From an uncultured Collinsella sp. (GTDB lineage: Bacteria; Actinomycetota; Coriobacteriia; Coriobacteriales; Coriobacteriaceae), in the NCBI GenBank assembly GCA_902494465.1, contig CABUTH010000106.1, forward strand, positions 1 to 6,509: a stretch of DNA of 6,509 bases, read 5' to 3'. How positions within the stretch are numbered: the first letter of the stretch is position 1; every line of letters starts with the position of its first letter. Both the position numbers and the translations under genes were made by a program. The notes under the pieces are model-generated. The model was not told the DNA's origin, did no database searches, and saw only the letters and a program-made list of their open reading frames with translations. This document shows, piece after piece, positions 1-5,233 of the stretch.

Positions 1-85
1 CCTGAACCTTGGGGTTGCCGGTGTCGACCGGGGTGTTACCGAACTGGGCAGTCAGCTCCGCCTTGCGCTCTTTGGAAACAGTCAT
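1..85 (-). CDS. rpsO: Ribosomal protein S15 (uS15), N-terminal 28 codons, cut by window edge
   Basis: S15 is a primary 16S rRNA-binding protein of the 30S subunit that binds the three-way junction of the central domain and nucleates platform assembly. The visible N-terminus starts MTVSKERKAEL, continues through AQFGNTPVDTG, and ends NPKVQ. This matches the S15 pattern of a basic first helix followed by the DTGSPEVQ signature, here in the variant form DTGNPKVQ. The start is the ATG at 83-85, with an AAAGGTGA ribosome binding site at 90-97 (7 bases from AAAGG to the ATG). The rest of the gene lies beyond the left edge. It is separated from recO by 138 bases that contain a candidate promoter and leader, so it is probably a separate transcription unit, commonly followed by pnp in bacteria (not visible here). 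Identification rests on 28 residues only, but the signature is distinctive. Confidence 0.85.
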   Translation of the reverse strand, partial: MTVSKERKAELTAQFGNTPVDTGNPKVQ

Positions 86-184
86 TGTTTCACCTTTCGT
101 TTTGCGTCGCCCACGGGCGACTCGATTCGCCTCGGACTGGGAAGCCGCCGGTGGAGCGAACAACCAAGGTCGAGGTACCAACAG
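86..184 (-). promoter_or_regulatory. Structured 5' leader of rpsO, possible S15 autoregulatory RNA
   Basis: Reading the minus strand, the approximately 99 bases before rpsO can fold in several ways. A stem pairs CCTCGAC (169-175) with GTCCGAGG (130-137), seven base pairs with one bulged C. A hairpin GTCGCC-CGTG-GGCGAC (121 down to 106) has six base pairs and ends nine bases before the AAAGG of the ribosome binding site. A second hairpin, GGCGA (127-131) with TCGCC (116-120), uses the same TCGCC arm and also shares bases with the first stem, so the structures compete. Many rpsO genes are autoregulated by S15 binding a folded leader, and the RNA structures differ between phyla. That this leader does so is an inference. 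No U-tract follows the hairpin, so it is not a normal intrinsic terminator. Confidence 0.4.
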
Positions 185-190
185 GTCGGT

Positions 191-199
191 ATGTTACCA
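191..199 (-). promoter_or_regulatory. Candidate extended -10 promoter for rpsO
   Basis: On the minus strand the sequence TGG-TAACAT reads as an extended -10 element (TGn followed by a hexamer matching TATAAT at four of six positions). It lies 106 bases upstream of the rpsO ATG and predicts a transcription start near 184. There is no good -35 hexamer at the usual distance (GCGCAG at 17 bases), which is tolerable for an extended -10 promoter. It lies just after the recO stop codon, where an internal operon promoter for a ribosomal protein gene would be expected. There is no experimental support; this is a motif match only. Confidence 0.4.
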
Positions 200-223
200 C
201 AAGCAGCCCGCGCCTGCGCATCA

Positions 224-973
224 TCACCGACCCAACATGAATTCCATCGCGCGGAGGCGCTGATCGGTGTGCGTCGCAGCCCAAACATGCGAAAGCCCGA
301 GCAGGAATGCCGCCGTATGCGGGTCGATTCGCTCGGCCATGAGCGCATCGAAGGTCATGGACATGAGGGCGCGCAGCCATGCGGTCTCACCGGTCGACAC
401 CAGTTCGGCACCTGGAACGCTCGACGCGCACGACCCGCACATGAGACCGCCCGCCTGGGCTGAAAAATACGACAGCATGGGGTCTCCGCACAGCACGCAG
501 GCCGAAAAATCGGGTCGATAGCCAACGTGCGACAGCAGCTTAAAGACATATGCCGCCACAAGTAGATCCATGTGCGCTGTGTCGAGCCCGCTGCCCGCCA
601 GGGCAAGCGCTCGCTGCGTGATGGCAAAGGTAAACGGGTCCTCAGCGTCCTCGAACGAGCATACGCGCGCGACCTCGGCGATCGCGCTTGCGGCGCAGGT
701 CGTCTCGTAATCGGGCGTAGCGCTGAGCGGCGCCTCCATAAGCTCGGCCTGGGAAACCACGTCGAGCGACCGTCCGTGCGCGAGCAGCATATCGACGGTA
801 CAGAACAGCTCGCAGCGCGCAGCCAGGCGCCCACCGGGTTTGCGGGCGCCCTTTGCCACGGCACGAACCTGCCGCCCCCGCTCGTCAAGCATCGTCAGGA
901 TCAGGTCCGTCTCTTTAAGCTTCGTCTTGTCGAGGACGAGCACCTTGGTGCGATATGTCCGGGAGCCTGCCAT
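224..973 (-). CDS. recO: DNA repair protein RecO
   Basis: RecO works with RecR (and RecF) to load RecA onto SSB-coated single-stranded DNA and to anneal complementary strands during recombinational repair in the cytoplasm. The 249-residue product has the usual family length. The N-terminal OB-fold region (about 1-80) carries the typical opening, a beta strand with KETDLILTMLDERGR followed by VAKGARKPGGRL (39-50). A helical domain follows, with a four-cysteine zinc site at C159, C162, C179 and C182 (CVLC and CGSC), as in Gram-positive and Deinococcus RecO. The start is the ATG at 971-973, which gives the expected N-terminus; the ribosome binding site is unusually far away (see the separate entry). 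The gene ends in two tandem TGA codons (224-226 and 221-223). It is the last gene of the dnaJ-recO run, 15 bases after era; no terminator is visible after it. Confidence 0.93.
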   Translation of the reverse strand: MAGSRTYRTKVLVLDKTKLKETDLILTMLDERGRQVRAVAKGARKPGGRLAARCELFCTVDMLLAHGRSLDVVSQAELMEAPLSATPDYETTCAASAIAEVARVCSFEDAEDPFTFAITQRALALAGSGLDTAHMDLLVAAYVFKLLSHVGYRPDFSACVLCGDPMLSYFSAQAGGLMCGSCASSVPGAELVSTGETAWLRALMSMTFDALMAERIDPHTAAFLLGLSHVWAATHTDQRLRAMEFMLGR

Positions 974-991
974 GCGCGCCGCGCGTCCTTA
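974..991 (-). promoter_or_regulatory. recO ribosome binding site with a hairpin-forming spacer
   Basis: The only purine-rich site before recO is AAGGA at 986-990, overlapping the era TAA stop (989-991). It lies 12 bases from the ATG, longer than usual. The spacer reads C-GCGC-GGC-GCGC on the minus strand, which can form a four-base-pair GC hairpin with a three-base loop ending directly at the start codon. Folding would shorten the effective distance, or could hamper initiation. The stop-site overlap suggests recO translation is coupled to era. Confidence 0.45.
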
Positions 992-2056
992 GTCCTCGGC
1001 GTTGTAGCCAAAGCGGCGAATCTGGGCCTCGTCGTCACGCCAGCCGGCCTTGACCTTCACGTCCAGCTCCAAAAAGACCTGCGTGCCAAAGATACGCTCA
1101 AGATCGCGACGGGCGTCGATACCGATATGCTTGATCATCTCGCCGCCCTTGCCGATGATGATGCCCTTTTGGCCCTCGCGCTCGACGTAAATGGTGGCGT
1201 GCACGCGCAGTACCTTCTTGGTCTGCTCGAGTGCATCGCAGATCACGCCAACGGAGTGCGGGATCTCATCACGGGTGCGGCGCAAGACCTTCTCGCGCAC
1301 AAACTCGGCAACGAGCGTTTCGTCGGAAGCGTCGGTACCCATATCCTCGGGGAACCAACGCGGACCCTCGGGCAAAAAGTGCGCAACGGTCTCGATAAAG
1401 GCATCGACGTTGAAGTTCTTGACCGACGACGTCACGATCTCGTCGTCATATTCCATGAGCTCGTGGGCTGCCTTGAGCTGCTCCATGACCTGTGCGGGGT
1501 CGGCCTCATCGGCCTTAGTGAGCACCAGGACCTTCTTGCAACGGGCGCATCTGACGCGCTCGGCAACCCAGGCGTCTCCCCTGCCGATCGGTTTGGTGGC
1601 ATCAATCAAAAACGCGACGACATCAACATCGTTCAGCTCGAACAGCGCGCTCTTGTTGAGCTCGGATCCCAGGCCGTCCTTGGGCTTATGAATACCCGGG
1701 GTATCGACAAAGACCAGCTGGTAGCCGGGACGGTTGACGACGGCGCGCATGCGGCGGCGGGTCGTCTGGGCCACCGGCGAAGTGATGGCGACCTTCTTGC
1801 CATAGCAGGCGTTGAGCAGCGTAGACTTGCCGGCGTTGGGACGACCGACCAGGGCCACAAAGCCGCTGCGGAAACCGGGCTCCACGTCGCCAAAGCCCGC
1901 GAGGTTGTCGTCCTCGTCGCACAGGGCGTCGAGCTCCTCATCGCTCATGCCCTCAAACGGGTCGAACTCCTCGACTTCCTCGAGCTCCTCGGTATCCACC
2001 GCGTCCAGGGACTCGTCGTCCAAAATCTCATCGGCAGACTGCATATTGTCGGACAT
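989..2056 (-). CDS. era: GTPase Era with an acidic N-terminal extension
   Basis: Era is an essential GTPase that binds the 3' end of 16S rRNA and acts as a checkpoint in 30S assembly. The 355-residue product is about 50 residues longer than the usual 295-305. The TRAFAC GTPase domain runs from about 63 to 235: G1/Walker A GRPNAGKST (71-79), the QTTR switch I (97-100), G3 DTPG (118-121), G4 as TKAD (180-183, replacing NKxD, an acceptable variant) and G5 near SSV (210-212). The C-terminal KH domain has its GKGG loop at 302-305. Residues 1-60 contain 26 Asp or Glu and no Lys or Arg. The ATG at 2054-2056 has a good AAAGGG site six bases upstream (2063-2068), so the extension appears genuinely translated. 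An internal ATG at codon 37 has GAGGG only one base away and is a poor alternative. The gene sits 12 bases after dgkA and 15 before recO, the classic Gram-positive neighbourhood. Confidence 0.96.
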   Translation of the reverse strand: MSDNMQSADEILDDESLDAVDTEELEEVEEFDPFEGMSDEELDALCDEDDNLAGFGDVEPGFRSGFVALVGRPNAGKSTLLNACYGKKVAITSPVAQTTRRRMRAVVNRPGYQLVFVDTPGIHKPKDGLGSELNKSALFELNDVDVVAFLIDATKPIGRGDAWVAERVRCARCKKVLVLTKADEADPAQVMEQLKAAHELMEYDDEIVTSSVKNFNVDAFIETVAHFLPEGPRWFPEDMGTDASDETLVAEFVREKVLRRTRDEIPHSVGVICDALEQTKKVLRVHATIYVEREGQKGIIIGKGGEMIKHIGIDARRDLERIFGTQVFLELDVKVKAGWRDDEAQIRRFGYNAED

Positions 2057-2062
2057 GGGAAT

Positions 2063-2071
2063 CCCTTTCTA
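2063..2071 (-). promoter_or_regulatory. era ribosome binding site abutting the dgkA stop
   Basis: AAAGGG (2063-2068) directly follows the dgkA TAG stop (2069-2071) and stands six bases before the era ATG. It decides the long Era start, and hence the presence of the acidic extension. A ribosome terminating on dgkA would cover this site, which favours translational coupling. Confidence 0.6.
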
Positions 2072-2446
2072 AATAAAGCCGAGCGCGTGGGCAAATACCA
2101 GCACGCCCACAATTGCGGCGGTGATGGAAAGAATGTAGACAGAGGCGGCGGCGATGTCCTTCGCACGCTTGGCCAGCGGATGGAGCTCCTGGGTCGCTAG
2201 GTCGACGATAGCCTCCATAGCGGTGTTGCACAGCTCGCCGTGAATCACCAGGCCACAACAGATGATAATCGTGGCCCACTCGGCAATGTCGAGGCCCACG
2301 ATACAGCCGGCAATGACGGTGCACACGCCCGCCACGAGCATGACCTTGATGTTGCGCTCGGTCATGACGGCGGTAACGAAGCCCTCCATGGCGTAGGAAA
2401 ACGACTTTAAGAAGGACGGATGGTCCTTGTTCGATCCGGGAATCAT
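2069..2446 (-). CDS. dgkA: Diacylglycerol/undecaprenol kinase family membrane protein (DgkA)
   Basis: This 125-residue integral membrane protein belongs to the small prokaryotic DgkA family. Enterobacterial members phosphorylate diacylglycerol, while Gram-positive members such as that of Bacillus phosphorylate undecaprenol, recycling the cell-wall lipid carrier. Which substrate applies here cannot be read from the sequence, though a Gram-positive setting favours undecaprenol. Family motifs are complete: TERN (29-32, conserved Glu30), ELCNTAMEAIVDL (71-83, with Glu71, Asn74 and Glu78) and HPLAKRAKDIAA (89-100). There is an amphipathic N-terminal helix, then three membrane spans at about 33-51, 54-70 and 101-122. 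The start is the ATG at 2444-2446, with AGGAG (2453-2457) six bases upstream, overlapping the ybeY stop. The position between ybeY and era matches the conserved ybeY-dgkA-(cdd)-era order. Confidence 0.93.
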   Translation of the reverse strand: MIPGSNKDHPSFLKSFSYAMEGFVTAVMTERNIKVMLVAGVCTVIAGCIVGLDIAEWATIIICCGLVIHGELCNTAMEAIVDLATQELHPLAKRAKDIAAASVYILSITAAIVGVLVFAHALGFI

Positions 2447-2455
2447 AGACGGCTC

Positions 2456-2965
2456 CTAGTCGTGGGCGTGGTTGGTGATGGGGCCGACGTGGACTAGCTT
2501 GGGGTCCTCGCCGCGCTCGAACGCCAGATCGCGCAGGATGGCGTCCTCGCGGGCCTCCATGACCTCGGCCTCGTCGTCCTCGATATGGTCATAGCCCAGC
2601 AAGTGCAGCATGCCGTGTACGAGCATCAGACGACACTCGTCAGCGGAGCTATTGCCAAAACCGGGGGCCTGACGGGCAATAACCTGCGGGGCCAAGATGA
2701 TATCGCCGAGCTCGAGCGTCTCGTCGGCGGGAATATCCTCGTCAAAGGCCGAGTCGCATTCAAACGAGAGCACATCGGTGGTGCGGTCGATACCGCGCCA
2801 CTCGTGGTTGAGCTCGTGCATCTCGTCCTCGTCGACATACGAAAGGGAAATCTCGACTTCACGCTCAACGCCCTCGGCGGCAAGCACAACCTCGCAGATG
2901 TGCTCCACCTCCTGGGCATCGAGCAGCGTATCGAGCTCGGCATCGTTGCTGATCAATACACTCAA
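2456..2965 (-). CDS. ybeY: Endoribonuclease YbeY, 16S rRNA maturation factor
   Basis: YbeY is a metal-dependent single-strand endoribonuclease needed for 16S rRNA 3'-end maturation and for quality control of defective 70S ribosomes; it associates with Era and S11 in E. coli. The 169-residue product carries the diagnostic zinc motif HGMLHLLGYDH (His117, His121, His127), the RTTDVLSF segment (61-68, containing the conserved Arg) and LGDI (86-89). Length is normal. The start is a TTG at 2963-2965: it is preceded by a strong AAAGGAG site at five bases' spacing, and no ATG or GTG is available nearby in frame. The TTG overlaps the phoH TGA stop in the four-base string TTGA, so reinitiation after phoH is likely. 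PhoH and YbeY are adjacent in many bacteria and even fused in some, which supports a joint role in RNA processing. Confidence 0.95.
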   Translation of the reverse strand: MSVLISNDAELDTLLDAQEVEHICEVVLAAEGVEREVEISLSYVDEDEMHELNHEWRGIDRTTDVLSFECDSAFDEDIPADETLELGDIILAPQVIARQAPGFGNSSADECRLMLVHGMLHLLGYDHIEDDEAEVMEAREDAILRDLAFERGEDPKLVHVGPITNHAHD

Positions 2966-3948
2966 CGGGACTCCTTTCGGTCGCGCGGGCGCTGCTCGCG
3001 CACGTCATCATAAGCATCGTATGCCTCGACGATACGTCCCACCAAGGCATGGCGCACCACGTCGGCACGCTCGAGGTGCGAAAATGCGACATCGTCGACA
3101 CGGCCCAAAATCTGCTCAACGTCAGCAAGACCGCCGCGACGACCAACCAGGTCGCGCTGACTCAGGTCGCCGGTAATCACAAACTTGGAGTTGAAGCCCA
3201 GGCGCGTCAGGAACATCTTCATCTGCTCGGGCGTGGTATTTTGCGCCTCGTCGAGTACCACGAAAGCATCGCTCAGCGTGCGGCCGCGCATGTAGGCAAG
3301 CGGGGCGATCTCGATCACGCCGCGCTCCATAAGCTCATCGGTTCGCTCGCGATCCATCATGTCAAAAAGGGCGTCGTAGAGCGGACGCATGTAGGGATCG
3401 ATCTTTTCCTCAAGGGTACCGGGCAAAAAGCCCAGATTCTCCCCCGCCTCGACAACCGGACGCGTCAAGATCAGACGACCCACCTCGTGACGCTTGAGCG
3501 CGGCAACGGCGAGCGCCATGGCCAGATAGGTCTTACCGGTACCGGCAGGACCCAAGCCAAACGTGATGGTATGCGAGCGGATGGCATCCACATAGCGCTT
3601 TTGCCCGAGCGTCTTGGGGCGAATGACGCGGCCGCGATACGAAAGCAGCACGTCATCGCGAAGCGACGTAGTCTCGTGCTCACCGTCGCGTAAGACGGCC
3701 AGACAGCGAGAAACATCGTCGGCAGACAGCGTGCGCCCGGCGGCCGCCTCGCGAAAAGCATGCTCGAAAAAGCGCGCCACGAGTTCGACCTCGTTCGGGT
3801 CGCCGCTCACGGAGATGCTATCGCCACGGGCGACCACATGAGCGCGAACCAAGCTCTCGAGCGCACGAAGGACGCCGTCGCCGGCGCCCAAAACGCGCGA
3901 GGGATCAATCCCCTCGGGAACGGTAAGTCTAATCTTCGAGGCTTCCAT
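2962..3948 (-). CDS. phoH: PhoH family P-loop ATPase (PhoL/YbeZ type)
   Basis: This is a cytoplasmic P-loop NTPase of the PhoH/YbeZ family, related to superfamily 1 helicase cores and genetically and physically linked to YbeY in RNA metabolism. Its exact substrate is not established. With the start chosen here it has 328 residues, normal for the family. A KH-like N-terminal region (about 1-70) precedes the ATPase domain, with Walker A GPAGTGKT (133-140), TRPVVEAGENLGFLPG (162-177), Walker B VVLDEAQN (230-237) and the TGD sensor segment (259-261). All family signatures are intact. The reading frame is open further upstream to 4053, but that part lies inside mtaB. The ATG at 3946-3948 gives the expected MEASKIRLTVPEG start and has AGGGAGG just upstream, so I take it as the start. 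The gene overlaps mtaB by 20 bases and ybeY by four. The C-terminal tail is highly charged (REQRPRDRKESR). Confidence 0.94.
   Translation of the reverse strand: MEASKIRLTVPEGIDPSRVLGAGDGVLRALESLVRAHVVARGDSISVSGDPNEVELVARFFEHAFREAAAGRTLSADDVSRCLAVLRDGEHETTSLRDDVLLSYRGRVIRPKTLGQKRYVDAIRSHTITFGLGPAGTGKTYLAMALAVAALKRHEVGRLILTRPVVEAGENLGFLPGTLEEKIDPYMRPLYDALFDMMDRERTDELMERGVIEIAPLAYMRGRTLSDAFVVLDEAQNTTPEQMKMFLTRLGFNSKFVITGDLSQRDLVGRRGGLADVEQILGRVDDVAFSHLERADVVRHALVGRIVEAYDAYDDVREQRPRDRKESR
2971..2977 (-). promoter_or_regulatory. ybeY ribosome binding site deciding a TTG start
   Basis: AAAGGAG (2971-2977) lies inside the last codons of phoH and five bases before the TTG at 2963-2965. It is one of the strongest such sites in the window and is the main reason to accept the rare TTG start. 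Confidence 0.7.
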
Positions 3949-5221
3949 GAACCTCCCTGCGCGCATGGACCAAGCCGGAATCATCGACTCCGATGATAGC
4001 AACATCGAGCAGGCACGGGGCTGTAAGTCCACAGGTATCGTCAAGACGGGCATGATGGAACGAACCGAGCGTCAGGTTGTCGCCGTACTCGAGGACGGCA
4101 CGCTCGACCGTGCCCACACGACGACGAGCGTCGGCAATAGCGAGTTCCTGTGCGGCGGCCCGCATACGGCGGCTGCGCTCGGCCATAACCTCGGGCGGTA
4201 CCTGATCAGGCATATCGGCAGCAAGGGTACCGGGACGCTTGCTATAGCGGAACACGTGCATACGCGAGAAACCCACACGACGGCACAGCGCCAGCGACTC
4301 CTCGAACTCCTCGTCCGTCTCACCAGGAAAACCGACGATGACATCGCACGAAAGAGACGCCTGGGGCAAGTTGGCGCGAATCATACGCACCGTGTCCTCA
4401 AAGGTCTCGGCGCTATAGGGACGGCCCATGCGATGCAGAGTCGCTGTGCAGCCGGACTGCACGGGCAGGTGCAAAAACGGGGCGATACGCTGCGGATAGC
4501 GCGCCATAACCTTAAGCAGGCGCTCAGAGATATCCATGGGCTCGACCGAGGAAATGCGCACATGCGGAATAGACGTGCGCTCCATGATGGCCTCGAGCAG
4601 CTCATCGATTTCGACATGCTCGTCGGTCGCGCTCTTGCCATCGTAGGCACCCAGGTTCACACCGGTCAGCACCACCTCGGGCACGCCGGCCTCCTGGGCC
4701 TCGCGAACTTGCTCGAGCACGGACTCGACGGGCACGGAGCGCTCGGGGCCGCGTGCCTTCCACACAATGCAATAGGTGCAGCGATGGTTGCAGCCGTCCT
4801 GGATCTTCACGCCCAGCCGCGAACGACCGAGCGCATCGACCACCTCGCCATCGCTGCAGGCGGGAACGCTATCGGACTCAACACCCAGCACCTCGCATAC
4901 ACGTTCGGCGACATCTATCTTGGACGGCTCGGCGATCACGCGGTCCGAAAGCTCCAGTAACTCCTCGGGATGCAGATTGACTACGCATCCAGTCACGACC
5001 ACATAGGGCTCGTTTGGATGGGCCAGCGCATGACGGACGGCCTTACGGGTCTTGGCCTCGGCCTCGCCCGTAACGGCACAAGTGTTAATGACGATCAGAT
5101 CGGCATCCTGGGGCTCCACAATAGCAAAGCCCAAGCGCATAAGATCGGCAGTGATACGGTCAGACTCAACCCGGTTGACACGGCAGCCGAGGTTGACGAC
5201 GGAAATATGGGGTGCGAGCAC
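3929..5221 (-). CDS. mtaB: tRNA t6A37 methylthiotransferase MtaB
   Basis: MtaB converts N6-threonylcarbamoyladenosine at position 37 of ANN-decoding tRNAs to ms2t6A, using two [4Fe-4S] clusters and S-adenosylmethionine. The 430-residue product has the full three-domain plan. The UPF0004 domain carries cluster-binding Cys13 (NLGC), Cys48 (NTC) and Cys79 (TGC). The radical SAM domain has CNHRCTYC with Cys144, Cys148 and Cys151, and later LHLPVQSGC (250-258) and VGFPGET (296-302). A TRAM-like RNA-binding C-terminus covers about 365-428. The NLGCRVN opening and length fit MtaB better than MiaB or RimO, though paralogue assignment by eye is not absolute. The residues after the radical SAM motif read IVWKARG where relatives usually have a Pro-aromatic pair. 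The start is GTG at 5219-5221, backed by TAAGGAG five bases upstream. It lies nine bases after dnaJ and overlaps phoH by 20 bases. Confidence 0.92.
   Translation of the reverse strand: MLAPHISVVNLGCRVNRVESDRITADLMRLGFAIVEPQDADLIVINTCAVTGEAEAKTRKAVRHALAHPNEPYVVVTGCVVNLHPEELLELSDRVIAEPSKIDVAERVCEVLGVESDSVPACSDGEVVDALGRSRLGVKIQDGCNHRCTYCIVWKARGPERSVPVESVLEQVREAQEAGVPEVVLTGVNLGAYDGKSATDEHVEIDELLEAIMERTSIPHVRISSVEPMDISERLLKVMARYPQRIAPFLHLPVQSGCTATLHRMGRPYSAETFEDTVRMIRANLPQASLSCDVIVGFPGETDEEFEESLALCRRVGFSRMHVFRYSKRPGTLAADMPDQVPPEVMAERSRRMRAAAQELAIADARRRVGTVERAVLEYGDNLTLGSFHHARLDDTCGLTAPCLLDVAIIGVDDSGLVHARREVHGSLED
3952..3958 (-). promoter_or_regulatory. phoH ribosome binding site inside the mtaB coding end
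   Basis: AGGGAGG (3952-3958) encodes part of the Arg-Glu-Val near the mtaB C-terminus and stands three bases before the phoH ATG. The short spacing is compensated by a strong match. It supports the start at 3948 rather than the upstream in-frame codons at up to 4053. Confidence 0.6.
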
Positions 5222-5226
5222 GCGGG

Positions 5227-5233
5227 CTCCTTA
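5227..5233 (-). promoter_or_regulatory. mtaB ribosome binding site overlapping the dnaJ stop
   Basis: TAAGGAG (5227-5233) includes the dnaJ TAA stop (5231-5233) and lies five bases from the GTG at 5219-5221. It decides the GTG start and suggests that mtaB translation follows on from dnaJ. Confidence 0.65.

Noticed and set aside
106..121. Hairpin before rpsO as an intrinsic terminator
   Set aside because: The stem is strong but is followed by GCAAAACG rather than a U-tract and lies just before the ribosome binding site, so a leader role is more likely.
572..2200. 542-codon plus-strand open frame opposite recO, era and dgkA
   Set aside because: Its codons line up exactly with the minus-strand codons, so it is interrupted only where the sense genes use TTA, CTA or TCA, which are rare in this GC-rich DNA. 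The sense genes have intact motifs and ribosome binding sites; the antisense product resembles no protein I recognise.
3949..4053. 35-codon N-terminal extension of PhoH
   Set aside because: It lies wholly within mtaB coding sequence, has no homology expected of PhoH, and the ATG at 3948 has a strong ribosome binding site and the expected N-terminus.
3947..4960. 337-codon plus-strand open frame opposite mtaB, and a similar 214-codon one opposite phoH (3049-3693)
   Set aside because: Both are in the codon-aligned antisense phase of recognised genes and have no family features.
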